From contig DATBGZ010000089.1 of NCBI GenBank assembly GCA_036557785.1, positions 114,766 to 178,765 on the forward strand: 64,000 nucleotides of DNA, written 5' to 3'. The DNA comes from DATBGZ01 sp036557785 (lineage in GTDB: Bacteria; Actinomycetota; Actinomycetes; Mycobacteriales; Micromonosporaceae). The notes below the pieces were generated by a model. It was given only the letters and a program-made list of their open reading frames with translations, was not told the origin of the DNA and made no database searches. This document shows positions 26,580 to 34,614 of the stretch, piece after piece. Position numbers and translations under genes: made by a program. How positions within the stretch are numbered: position 1 is the stretch's first letter; each line of letters opens with the position of its first letter.

Positions 26580-27078
26580 CGTGGGAACCCTGGATCCGTT
26601 TGTCCGGCAGGACAAGCACGAGCAGGCCCGAGTCGGGTGCGATCGCCACCGGCCATTCTTCGTGCGCGGCGCTGACCAGGAGCAGGACCTCCTGTACCGC
26701 GGCCGCGCGCCGGCCGAGCTCGAGCAACCTGGCCCGCTGCTCATCGGAGATCCCGGCCGGCGGCTCCGGAACGCGGACCGACTCGAGCGCTGCCTGCGCC
26801 GCCGCGGGGGCGGCCCGACGGATGTCGGTGGCGGCGGCCAGCCGGGGTGCGACGTCCTGGAGCAGCTCGTCGGAGATCTCGGGTCGGACCGCCGCGCCGT
26901 CGAGCTCGGCGAGCCCCGTCACCAGCAGGCGGGCACGGTCCAGGTGGCGCACGTCAGCCAGCGCACGGACCATGCGACCTGCCCCGGTGAGCGGCCAGTC
27001 GACGAGGCGACGAAGGGCGTCGACGTCGTCGGCGCGGGCCGCCGCGATGGCCGCGGTCAGCGGGTGGGTGCTGGTCAT
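26572..27078 (-). CDS. Unknown helical protein, 168 residues
   Basis: I do not recognise this protein. It is mostly alpha-helical and Ala/Arg/Leu-rich (MTSTHPLTAAIAAARADDVD, then helices to about 145) and ends in strands (WPVAIAPDSGLLVLVLP). A textbook AAGGAG ribosome site lies six bases before ATG 27078 on the minus strand, which argues for a real gene. It is inserted against the direction of the cargo genes, between zinc-ribbon copy 1 (8-bp end overlap) and propeller copy 2. Immunity function is possible from position only. Confidence 0.6.
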   Translation of the reverse strand: MTSTHPLTAAIAAARADDVDALRRLVDWPLTGAGRMVRALADVRHLDRARLLVTGLAELDGAAVRPEISDELLQDVAPRLAAATDIRRAAPAAAQAALESVRVPEPPAGISDEQRARLLELGRRAAAVQEVLLLVSAAHEEWPVAIAPDSGLLVLVLPDKRIQGSHVR

Positions 27079-27164
27079 ATCAGCTCCTTGGATAGACCAC
27101 CGTACTATTCCCGGAGAATCCGGCGGCCGCCACTTTCCGTGGCCGTCAGGCTAGCGGAGGTGCG

Positions 27165-28238
27165 ATGAGCGGGACTATCGCGTGGTCGGTACCGCTCGAC
27201 AACGCCGGCACCGGGCTGCTGCTACCCCGCCCGGGCGGCGGGGTGTTGATGTTCTCCTCGCGCCGGGTCGCCGCCTTCGACGCGCGGGGCGCCCAACTGT
27301 GGGCCACGCAGCCCACCGGCGCCAGCATCGACCTTCCGGTCATCGGTCCACAGTCGACAGTGGCCCGGATCGAGGAGGACGACATCGTGGTGCGCGACCT
27401 GAGCACCGGTGCGGTTGTCGCCTCGCATCGGGCCGCCCTCGCAACCGGCCTGTCCGTGGCGCCGTGGGGCGACCTGTTGTTCTCGCAGGCGTCGCCGGGC
27501 AGCCTGGCCCGGCTGATCTGCATCTCGCCCACCGGCGAGCCGCAGTGGGCGACGCTGCTGGACTCGCCGGCGCCGCTCACCTACCCTCCCCTGCCCTTCG
27601 GGGCGCACGTGGTGGTCGAGCGAGCCGGCGAACTGCGCGCGCTGGACCGCGACGGCGAGACGGCGTGGAGCATCCCGCTGCCCGGCGCGCGCCTGTCCAG
27701 CGCCCCGCAGCGGCCGTGGCCGGGCATGGTGGCACTGGGCACCCAGAGCGACGCCGGGCCCTCCCTCCATCTGCTCTCCGGTGAGCGGCCGGCGCTGAGC
27801 GTGCTCGCCTCGCCCAGCCCTGTGCTCGCGCCATTCGCCGTGCTCGCGGTAGAGGGTCAGTGGGTGATCGCGGGTCAGGGCCCGGCCGTCCAGACCGGGC
27901 CCGGCGAGTCGGAGTACCCGCTGGTCGCGCTGCGCGCCGGACCCGGCGGAGTGCGGCCATGGTGGGAGCACCGCCTGCCCGCACGGCCCCGGTCGGTGCT
28001 CGCCGTGCCGGCCGGCGGGCTCGTGCTGACCCTGTGCCCCGCGGCCAGGCGCTGGGAGGACTACCACCAGTACTACGACCTGGGCGCCGAGACCTTCGTA
28101 CGGTTGCTGGACCCCGCCGGTGCGACGCGCTGGTCGTGGCATCCGCAACGACCCTTCACCCACTTCCCCGTGGTGGACGAGCACGGTCTGGTCATTCTCG
28201 GCGCGGACGACCAACTGTGGGCGTTCCTCGCCGGGTGA
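27165..28238 (+). CDS. PQQ-type beta-propeller protein, copy 2
   Basis: The 357-residue product is a paralogue of the protein at 24843: blade motifs IAWSVPLDNAG, AQLWATQ, PQWATLL, TAWSIPLPG and TRWSWHPQ, and the shared block RRWEDYHQYYDLGAETFVR. There is no signal peptide or membrane segment. GGAGG at 27156-27160 precedes ATG 27165. Its 3' end lies 8 bp from the convergent SUKH-3 gene. It diverges from the gene at 26572 across 86 bp. Confidence 0.7.
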   Translation: MSGTIAWSVPLDNAGTGLLLPRPGGGVLMFSSRRVAAFDARGAQLWATQPTGASIDLPVIGPQSTVARIEEDDIVVRDLSTGAVVASHRAALATGLSVAPWGDLLFSQASPGSLARLICISPTGEPQWATLLDSPAPLTYPPLPFGAHVVVERAGELRALDRDGETAWSIPLPGARLSSAPQRPWPGMVALGTQSDAGPSLHLLSGERPALSVLASPSPVLAPFAVLAVEGQWVIAGQGPAVQTGPGESEYPLVALRAGPGGVRPWWEHRLPARPRSVLAVPAGGLVLTLCPAARRWEDYHQYYDLGAETFVRLLDPAGATRWSWHPQRPFTHFPVVDEHGLVILGADDQLWAFLAG

Positions 28239-28246
28239 GCCATGGC

Positions 28247-29326
28247 TCAGCCCCGCTCGTGCCACCACTTCCAGTTCTCCGGCACGGGGTCCAGCGGGAT
28301 CCCCATGATGAGCTTCGTCAGTGCCTCGTCGAAGCTGGCCCCGGCGTAGCGGCGAGCAGCCGCGCCGACCACGAACACCCGGCCGTCCGGATCCACGACC
28401 AGGGCGTCCTGGAACAGCTCGTCACCGACCTCACCAACGGGCCACAGAGCAACGCCGAGCCACTGTGCCAGGTCGATCACCGCTTCGGTCTCGACGCCGG
28501 CGTTGTCGTTGTCCGCCGTGGGGTAGATGACCAGCCGTGGCGGCGTGACGCCGCGCCCGAGACCGCCGCCCGCGGTGGCGAGGTCGCCGAACTCGTAGAC
28601 CACGCGCCGGGCGGCGTCGGAGAGCTGGATCGGCAGGAACCGTTGCTGCTCAGGGACGTGCGGCCAGACGGCTTCCCAGCGCGAGCGCAGGTCGGGGTCG
28701 GTGCGAAACTCCTCGGTCCACTCGCGCAGCCAGCCCTGGATCCGGTCGCCGATGTCGCGTCCCTCATGCCAGCCCATGCTGACCAACCGCTGCGCTACTT
28801 CGGGCGGAAAGCGTTGGGCCTCACGGGCACGGGCCGCGAGGAACTCATCGACCGCACGCTCATCGATGGCGGACCACTCGCGCACCGCCTGCATCGCGGC
28901 GTCGAGGACCGCTGCGGTGACCGGGCCGACGGCATAGCTACGGTCGCGGATATGGCGGTAGAAGTCCGGCTCGGGCGCGATGCCGAGGCGGTCGAGGTAG
29001 AAGGCGACCTGGTCGGTCCAGATCCAGACGCCGTCGGTGTGGTGGCTGTTGGGGAAGGTCTCCGACTGGTCGAGCACGTTGGTGGCCGGCGCGCCGCCGT
29101 CGCCGATGGTCGGCGCACCGGCCAGGTACGCCCGCACCCGCGCGCGCTCCGCGTCGTCGGTGATGAAGCCGCGCTCCTGCGAGATCTGGGGCGCGTACTC
29201 GGGGCTGACGGCGTCGAAGACGCGCGCGAAGCGGAAGCCGGACATCTGCCTGGGCGGATCCGTGGGGATCAGCCGTCCGGCGGTGGCGCTCATGAAGGTG
29301 AACCACGTCGGTTCCGTGGTGGTCAT
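28247..29326 (-). CDS. SUKH-3-type protein, probable immunity factor
   Basis: The 359-residue product has an N-terminal domain of about 160 residues with SHHTDGVWIWTDQVAFYL as its strongest motif. A SUKH-3-like C-terminal half follows: RLVSMGWHEGRDIGDRI, then VVYEFGDLATAGGG, ALWPVGEVGDELFQDALVVD, GRVFVVG and FDEALTKLIMGIP. The GW.EGR signature is characteristic of SUKH-3. SUKH families are immunity proteins of polymorphic toxin systems. GGAGGTGAG precedes ATG 29326 on the minus strand, so this gene has its own transcription signals. Domain call good; the cognate toxin is unproven. Confidence 0.75.
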   Translation of the reverse strand: MTTTEPTWFTFMSATAGRLIPTDPPRQMSGFRFARVFDAVSPEYAPQISQERGFITDDAERARVRAYLAGAPTIGDGGAPATNVLDQSETFPNSHHTDGVWIWTDQVAFYLDRLGIAPEPDFYRHIRDRSYAVGPVTAAVLDAAMQAVREWSAIDERAVDEFLAARAREAQRFPPEVAQRLVSMGWHEGRDIGDRIQGWLREWTEEFRTDPDLRSRWEAVWPHVPEQQRFLPIQLSDAARRVVYEFGDLATAGGGLGRGVTPPRLVIYPTADNDNAGVETEAVIDLAQWLGVALWPVGEVGDELFQDALVVDPDGRVFVVGAAARRYAGASFDEALTKLIMGIPLDPVPENWKWWHERG

Positions 29327-29458
29327 GGTTTCTCACCTCCAGTCGCGTGCTGGCACCCGCGACTGGCGGCGCCCGGACAGCATCAGGCTACCCGCCGGCA
29401 GCGACGCCCGTTCCCCTGCACGCGCGCGACGCGGACCCCACGGCGTGGACCGGCCCGG

Positions 29459-29464
29459 TAGCCT
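29459..29464 (+). promoter_or_regulatory. -10 element TAGCCT, apparent leaderless start
   Basis: TAGCCT ends seven bases before GTG 29472, with no ribosome site between them, the usual geometry of actinobacterial leaderless mRNAs (TANNNT, 6-7 nt, start codon). Confidence 0.5.
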
Positions 29465-29471
29465 GTCGACC

Positions 29472-30293
29472 GTGGCGCAGGTGGATCCCGTCCGTGAGCA
29501 GATGATGCAGGAGCTCGCCGACTGGCACGAACAGTGGGCGCGCAAATGGGGCGTGGACGACCACTTCTACGAGGGCGAGAGCGTCGATGACTGGCAGTCC
29601 CGCATCCCGCCGGAGGCGGAGGCGGAGCTGCGCCGTCGCAGCGCCGAGATCATGGCGGCCCACCGGTCCAGCCCGGACCCGCGGCCTGCCGCCACCGCCG
29701 AGGCTGGATCGCTGCCACCGATCGGGGCGGCGCAGTCCGAGGTGCTACCCGCGGCGCGCAGTCCCGAAGAGGCGATCTTCTACATCGATGAGCAGCGCTG
29801 CCCGGGCTGCGGGCAGCACCGCACCGAGTGGTCGGCCAGCCTGCTGGAGATCGCGGGGACGCTGGTGCGTCGCTACGCCGGGACCTGCGCCGCGTGTGGA
29901 CGCGCCCGGGAGTATCTGTTCCAGTTGCCCGAGCATGTCACGGAGCGTCCGGCCGCGGCGAGCGTCTGGTTCGGCGGTGCCGAGCCCTCCCGCATCATCG
30001 ATGCAGGTCAGTGGTTAGGGATGTCGGAGCAGGCCGCCGGGTCGGCCCGTGCGGCGCGCGCCCGGGGCGATGCGAGGAGCGTCGCGCGCTACGCCGAGTT
30101 GGCCAGCGTCTTCGTCGGCGAGGCCCGCAAGTTCGTCCCACCGGGCGGCGAGGCGGTACCGGAGACCGCGGTCTGGTCCGCGGCCGGGCGACGGCTCTAC
30201 GCGGGCGAGCCCGGCCGGTTCACGCTGCGCCGCCTGAACCTGCTCGTGCAGATGCTGCGGGAGGAGTTCCCCGGCGTCGGTGATCCATCGTGA
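29472..30293 (+). CDS. Zinc-ribbon protein, copy 2
   Basis: The 273-residue product is a paralogue of the protein at 26016, with a longer N-terminal helical extension of about 100 residues (EQMMQELADWHEQWARKW). Shared landmarks are RCPGCGQHR, RRYAGTCAACGRAREYLF, IDAGQWL and YAGEPGRFTLRRLNL. Here the zinc ribbon has two full CxxC pairs. The frame is open far upstream, but GTG 29472 fits a leaderless start; GTG 29481 is the alternative. The last 4 bp overlap the mycP start (GTGA), so it probably belongs to the mycP-eccA operon. Confidence 0.7.
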   Translation: MAQVDPVREQMMQELADWHEQWARKWGVDDHFYEGESVDDWQSRIPPEAEAELRRRSAEIMAAHRSSPDPRPAATAEAGSLPPIGAAQSEVLPAARSPEEAIFYIDEQRCPGCGQHRTEWSASLLEIAGTLVRRYAGTCAACGRAREYLFQLPEHVTERPAAASVWFGGAEPSRIIDAGQWLGMSEQAAGSARAARARGDARSVARYAELASVFVGEARKFVPPGGEAVPETAVWSAAGRRLYAGEPGRFTLRRLNLLVQMLREEFPGVGDPS

Positions 30294-31555
30294 GGACCAC
30301 GCTCGCGCTGTTCGCGGCCGCCGGCATCGCGATCGCCGCGACGCTGCTGCTCACTCCGGCCGTGCCCGCGGCTGCCCGGACCGCCGCGACCTGCGCCGCT
30401 CCTGGCAGCCCCACCGCGCCCGGCCCGGCCTGGGCACAGCAGGCGCTTGCACCACAACGCATCTGGCCCTTCACGACCGGAGCGGGCATCACCGTGGCGG
30501 TGCTCGACTCCGGCGTCGACCGTCAGCAGCCGCGCCTGCAGGGACGGGTCCTGGCCGGGTACGACATGCTCGGTGGCGGCAACGCCGACGACGACTGCCT
30601 CGGTACCGGAACGCAGGTGGCCGGGGTCATCGCCGCGCGGCCCGCCAGCGGTGACGGCCTTGTCGGCATCGCGCCCGGCGTACAGATCCTGCCGATCCGG
30701 GTGGTGAGCTCCGCCGCGAGCGACGGCGGGTCGGTCGCGGACGCCGGCGTGCTCGCCAATGGCATCGAGTCGGCGGTAGCGCACCACGCCGACGTGATCG
30801 CCGTGACCGCGGTGACGTACGACGACACCGATGCGCTCGCCGCGGCGGTCGCCGACGCGCTGCGACAGGGCATCACGGTGGTGGCCGCGGTCGGCGACCA
30901 GGGCGGCACGGATGCGGGCAACCCCAAGCCGTACCCGGCCGCCTATCCGGGGGTCATCGGGGTCGGCGCGATAGACCAGACCGGGGCACGCTGGGCAAGC
31001 TCGCAGCATGGCACATATGTCGATCTCATGGCCCCCGGCGTCGACGTGCTCACCCTGGCCCGCGACGCAGGCCTGAGCCAGCGCAGTGGCACCGCGCTGG
31101 CCTGCGGTTTCGTCGCCGCGACGGCGGCCCTGCTACGCGCTCGCTGGGGTGGCGACCTGCCTGCCAGCGAGGTGCCCGAGGTTCTTCTCGGCACCGCGAC
31201 ACCCGCTGCGACCGGGCCGTTCTACGGCCACGGCATCGTCGACCCGTACGCGGCCGTGAACGGCCACATCATCGACGCCACGCCCGTGCCGCTGCCCAAG
31301 CCCCGACCGGCCGGCGGATCGCTCGGCCTGGACGATGCGACGCGGCACCGGCAGGAGCTGGCCATGATGGGCGCCGGTGTCGCCGTGCTCGCGACCCTGG
31401 CGGTCGTCGTTCTCGCGCTCGCTGTGCCGCGCGGCCGGCGGCGGTTCTGGCGCGGCACGCTCGCGCGGCGGCCCGCCGGGCCGCGGGAACCGGAGGAGCC
31501 GGGCCCGCCGATCCCGCTCTTCCCCGAAGCCGGGAGCGCCCCCAGATCCCGGTAG
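30290..31555 (+). CDS. mycP: Mycosin (subtilisin-like MycP) with lost catalytic His and Ser
   Basis: Mycosins are membrane-anchored subtilases that cap and stabilise the ESX complex. This 421-residue product has the full family layout: signal peptide (about 1-30), peptidase_S8-like domain and a C-terminal membrane helix (about 362-384) followed by a basic tail. The Asp motif is intact (AVLDSGVD, Asp73). The His motif reads LGTGTQVAG instead of GHGTxVAG, giving Thr106. The oxyanion Asn position reads VGDQGG (Asp203). The Ser motif reads SGTALACGF instead of GTSxAxP, giving Ala269. It is therefore predicted to be proteolytically dead. GTG 30290 overlaps the previous stop. Family call secure; loss of activity is read directly from the sequence. 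Confidence 0.9.
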   Translation: MRTTLALFAAAGIAIAATLLLTPAVPAAARTAATCAAPGSPTAPGPAWAQQALAPQRIWPFTTGAGITVAVLDSGVDRQQPRLQGRVLAGYDMLGGGNADDDCLGTGTQVAGVIAARPASGDGLVGIAPGVQILPIRVVSSAASDGGSVADAGVLANGIESAVAHHADVIAVTAVTYDDTDALAAAVADALRQGITVVAAVGDQGGTDAGNPKPYPAAYPGVIGVGAIDQTGARWASSQHGTYVDLMAPGVDVLTLARDAGLSQRSGTALACGFVAATAALLRARWGGDLPASEVPEVLLGTATPAATGPFYGHGIVDPYAAVNGHIIDATPVPLPKPRPAGGSLGLDDATRHRQELAMMGAGVAVLATLAVVVLALAVPRGRRRFWRGTLARRPAGPREPEEPGPPIPLFPEAGSAPRSR

Positions 31556-31591
31556 CCGGGGCGATGGCCGGGGCTGTGGTGAGCGGGCAGC

Positions 31592-31597
31592 TATATA
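31592..31597 (+). promoter_or_regulatory. -10 element TATATA upstream of eccA
   Basis: CTATATATAGG at 31591-31601 is a rare AT-only run in this GC-rich DNA. Transcription would begin near 31604, giving a 52-nt leader to ATG 31656. It would alternatively allow leaderless translation from ATG 31605, which is in frame. Confidence 0.5.
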
Positions 31598-31655
31598 TAG
31601 GCTGATGCCGTCGCAGGGAGACGGCGCGACCGCGGGAGCAGCCGATGGGGGAGCC

Positions 31656-33338
31656 ATGGCCGGGACGTTGACCGTTTCGCCACAACGGTCCGGGGCGTAT
31701 CCGACCATTTCGGACGCACTCGAGGCGGCCACCGACGGCACCGTCATCTCGATCGAGCCAGGCACGTACCAGGAGGCCCTCCAGTTGCGCGGAGGGCAGC
31801 TCAGCGTCGTCGCGGCCGGCGATGCGGGTTCGGTCATCATCGATGCAACCCGGGCCTCGGCGTCGGCCCTGACCTGCTCCGGAGGCGAGATCACGCTGCG
31901 GGGCCTGGTCCTCAAGTCGCACGACTATCCGGCGGTCGCGGCCAGCCACTCCTCGCTGCGCCTACAGATGTGCCGGGCCGAGTCCGACACCGCCGCGGCT
32001 GTCGAGGTCACGGACGGCGCGACGATCACCGCGACCGAATTGGTCGTGGCCCGCGGCCAGTTCGGCGTCGTGATCGCCGACTCGGGCGGCACCCTCGAGC
32101 GATGCGAGATCGAGGACATCGCCGAGGACGGGATCATCGTGCGGCTCGGTGCCGACCCGAGCATCCGCAACTGCAGCATCCGTCGCTGCGGCAACCGGGG
32201 CGTGTACGTCTATCACTCCGCTGCGCCAACAATCGAGCGGTGTGAGATCGAGAATGTGCGCGGGGCGGGCATCGCGGTCGCGTTCCAGAGCTCACCCACG
32301 ATCGTCGAGTGCTACATCCACGACGCAGGATCGGTTGGTATCCACGTCGGGACGGGCTGTGGAGGTGCCATCCGCGCGACTCAGATCGCCGCCGCCGGCC
32401 CGCCGCCCATCCTCGTCGAAGCCGGGGCAAACCCAGTGATCCAGGAGCCGCAGGACCAGTCACTGCGGCGGCTGGTCGGTGCTTCCGGCAGCCAGGCCCC
32501 GGGCACGCACGACAACAAGCAGGTGGACACCCTCCTCCAGGAGCTCGACTCGATGATCGGCCTGGCCCGGGTCAAGAACGAGGTGCGGGCGCTCATCGAC
32601 GAGATCCAGGTCAACGAGTGGCGCCATCGGGAGGGCCTTGCCGTCGACACGGTCAGCCAGCACCTCATCTTCACGGGCGCGCCGGGCACGGGCAAGACGA
32701 CCGTGGCCCGCCTCTACGGCCAACTGCTCAAGGCGCTGGGAATGCTGCCGAACGGTGAGTTCCGTGAGGTCAGCCGGCGCGACCTGGTGGGCCAGTACAT
32801 CGGCCATACCGCGGAGAAGACCACCTCGGTCTTCGAGCAGGCGCTCGGCGGGGTGCTGTTCATCGACGAGGCCTATACGCTGTCCCGTTCGGCCGGCAGC
32901 AGCGCCGACTTCGGCCAGGAGGCCATCGACACACTCGTGAAGCTGATCGAGGATCACCGCGACCAGATCGCCGTCATCGTGGCCGGCTACACCACGGAGA
33001 TGCAGGACTTTCTGGCCGCCAACTCCGGTCTGGCCTCCCGCTTCGCCAAGACCCTGGAGTTTGAGAACTACAGCGCGCAGGAACTGCTCCAGATCGCGGG
33101 GCGCATCGCCCGGCACGGCGACTACCACTTCGCCCCGGGCCTCGGCGAGGCGCTGCTGGAGTGGTTCACGCGCATCGAGCGCGACGAGAGCTTCGGGAAC
33201 GCGCGGGAGGCCCGCAAGCTGCTGGAGGGCATGCGCAAGGCGCAGTCCGGCCGGCTGCGCGCCCTGGGCCGCGTGCCGAACAGAGAGGATCTGACGACGT
33301 TGACCGTGGACGATCTGCTGGTCGCCACGTCCGACTGA
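31656..33338 (+). CDS. eccA: EccA-type AAA+ ATPase with N-terminal right-handed beta-helix
   Basis: EccA is the cytoplasmic CbxX/CfqX-type AAA+ ATPase of ESX systems. The 560-residue product has two parts. Residues about 1-265 form short repeated rungs (TLERCEIEDIAEDGIIVRLG, PSIRNCSIRRCGNRGVYVYH, PTIERCEIENVRGAGIAVAF), the pattern of a right-handed parallel beta-helix. The AAA+ domain from about 290 has Walker A GAPGTGKT at 341-348, Walker B VLFIDEAYTL near 403, and a C-terminal lid (GNAREARKLLEGM). Mycobacterial EccA has TPR repeats in place of the beta-helix. GGGGGAG at 31647-31653 supports ATG 31656; ATG 31605 is an in-frame alternative. Family call secure for the ATPase half. Confidence 0.85.
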   Translation: MAGTLTVSPQRSGAYPTISDALEAATDGTVISIEPGTYQEALQLRGGQLSVVAAGDAGSVIIDATRASASALTCSGGEITLRGLVLKSHDYPAVAASHSSLRLQMCRAESDTAAAVEVTDGATITATELVVARGQFGVVIADSGGTLERCEIEDIAEDGIIVRLGADPSIRNCSIRRCGNRGVYVYHSAAPTIERCEIENVRGAGIAVAFQSSPTIVECYIHDAGSVGIHVGTGCGGAIRATQIAAAGPPPILVEAGANPVIQEPQDQSLRRLVGASGSQAPGTHDNKQVDTLLQELDSMIGLARVKNEVRALIDEIQVNEWRHREGLAVDTVSQHLIFTGAPGTGKTTVARLYGQLLKALGMLPNGEFREVSRRDLVGQYIGHTAEKTTSVFEQALGGVLFIDEAYTLSRSAGSSADFGQEAIDTLVKLIEDHRDQIAVIVAGYTTEMQDFLAANSGLASRFAKTLEFENYSAQELLQIAGRIARHGDYHFAPGLGEALLEWFTRIERDESFGNAREARKLLEGMRKAQSGRLRALGRVPNREDLTTLTVDDLLVATSD

Positions 33339-33411
33339 GGCAACCAGCGCGCATGATCGTGACATTGATGAGGACGCCCGACCCGACCGGGGGGCAGGGA
33401 GGATCGACGGG

Positions 33412-34614
33412 ATGAGCGTCACCTCCCCACCGCGTGGCGATCGGGCGGTGCTGATCCCCCGACGCCGCCCCGGTTACGCGGGTCGCATCCACGGCATGCA
33501 GTTGCTCGTCGTGGAGTTCGCCATCTTCGGCTCGCTCGCGGCATTCGGCTACCGGGTGCTCGCCGGTGCCGGTGCCGCGATCGTCGCCGCCGCGGTCATC
33601 GTCGCGACGCTGGCACGGTGGCGTGGGCGCTGGCTGGTGGAGCGCCGGCTACTGGTCTGGCGGTACCGTCGCCGGCGCCGCCTCGTCCGCGCCGCCGGCC
33701 CGGCCACCGCCACGCTCTCGGTACTGCGCCGGCTCTCGCCGGATCTGCGCGTGCAGGACGTACCGGTGCCGGGTGGCGTGCGGGTGGGTGTGGCACGCGA
33801 CGACGCGGGGTGGTTCGCGGCCGCGACCGTCGCGCCGGAGGTCATGGCGCCGCAGCACGCGCGCGTGCCGCTGGAGCTTCTCGCGGCGTCCATCGCCGAA
33901 GCCGACCAGGCGGGGGCGGTCATCCAGCTCGTGATCCAGACCGTGCCCCGGTCGGCACCATCGACCATGAGCCCGGCCGAGCAGTCCTATCAGGACCTGT
34001 TGGCCGCTCTCGGCCAGGCACCGCTCGCCGCCGACCAGACCACGACGGTCGTGGTCCGCATCGACGCGCGTAGCCTCGCCGAGGCGATCGGCGACTACCA
34101 CGCCGACCTCAGCACCGCGCCGGCGGTCTGCGCGTCACTGCTGCGACGCGTGGTGACCTCGTTGCGCCAGGCGGGCATCGCGGCCACGATGCTTGACGGC
34201 ACGGCACTGGTCGAGGTGCTCGCCCGGTCGTGCGACGCCAACCCATCCGCGAGCGCGGGCACGGCGGCATTCCAGGAGAGATGGCCGACATGGCGATCGG
34301 CCCAGTTGGCACAGAGGACGTTCTGGATTCGGGACTGGCCGGCCGTACGCCGGGCACCGGCTCTGTTCGACGCCCTGCTCGCGGTCCCGACCGCGACCAC
34401 GGCGGTATCGCTCGTTCTCGATCCAGACCCGAGGACGGGGCTCGTCGATCTCACCGCTCTGGTCCGGGTCAGCGCACCCCCCGCCGAACTCGACCGGACC
34501 TGTCGAGCCATGCAGCGCGCTGCTCGGGGGGCGAAGACGGGCCTCTTCGCGCTCGACGGTGAGCAGGCGCCGGCGACGTACGCGTCGGCGCCGACCGGCG
34601 GTGGTGCCCGGTGA
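33412..34614 (+). CDS. eccE: Type VII secretion protein EccE
   Basis: EccE is a peripheral subunit of the ESX membrane core. The 400-residue product has two N-terminal membrane helices (about 29-68: MQLLVVEFAIFGSLAAFGYR and VLAGAGAAIVAAAVIVATLA), a basic stretch, and a soluble domain with GGVRVGVARDDAGWFAAATV and ERWPTWRSAQLAQRTFWIRDW, typical of EccE. A GGGAGG site lies upstream of ATG 33412. The stop overlaps the GTG of the next gene (GTGA), so the ESX core runs straight into the surface-protein genes. Confidence 0.87.
   Translation: MSVTSPPRGDRAVLIPRRRPGYAGRIHGMQLLVVEFAIFGSLAAFGYRVLAGAGAAIVAAAVIVATLARWRGRWLVERRLLVWRYRRRRRLVRAAGPATATLSVLRRLSPDLRVQDVPVPGGVRVGVARDDAGWFAAATVAPEVMAPQHARVPLELLAASIAEADQAGAVIQLVIQTVPRSAPSTMSPAEQSYQDLLAALGQAPLAADQTTTVVVRIDARSLAEAIGDYHADLSTAPAVCASLLRRVVTSLRQAGIAATMLDGTALVEVLARSCDANPSASAGTAAFQERWPTWRSAQLAQRTFWIRDWPAVRRAPALFDALLAVPTATTAVSLVLDPDPRTGLVDLTALVRVSAPPAELDRTCRAMQRAARGAKTGLFALDGEQAPATYASAPTGGGAR

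Noticed and set aside
26009..27168. Long plus-strand frames across the 26.0-27.1 kb region
   Set aside because: They overlap the zinc-ribbon gene and the minus-strand gene at 26572 in other frames and are dominated by Arg/Ala/Ser low complexity.
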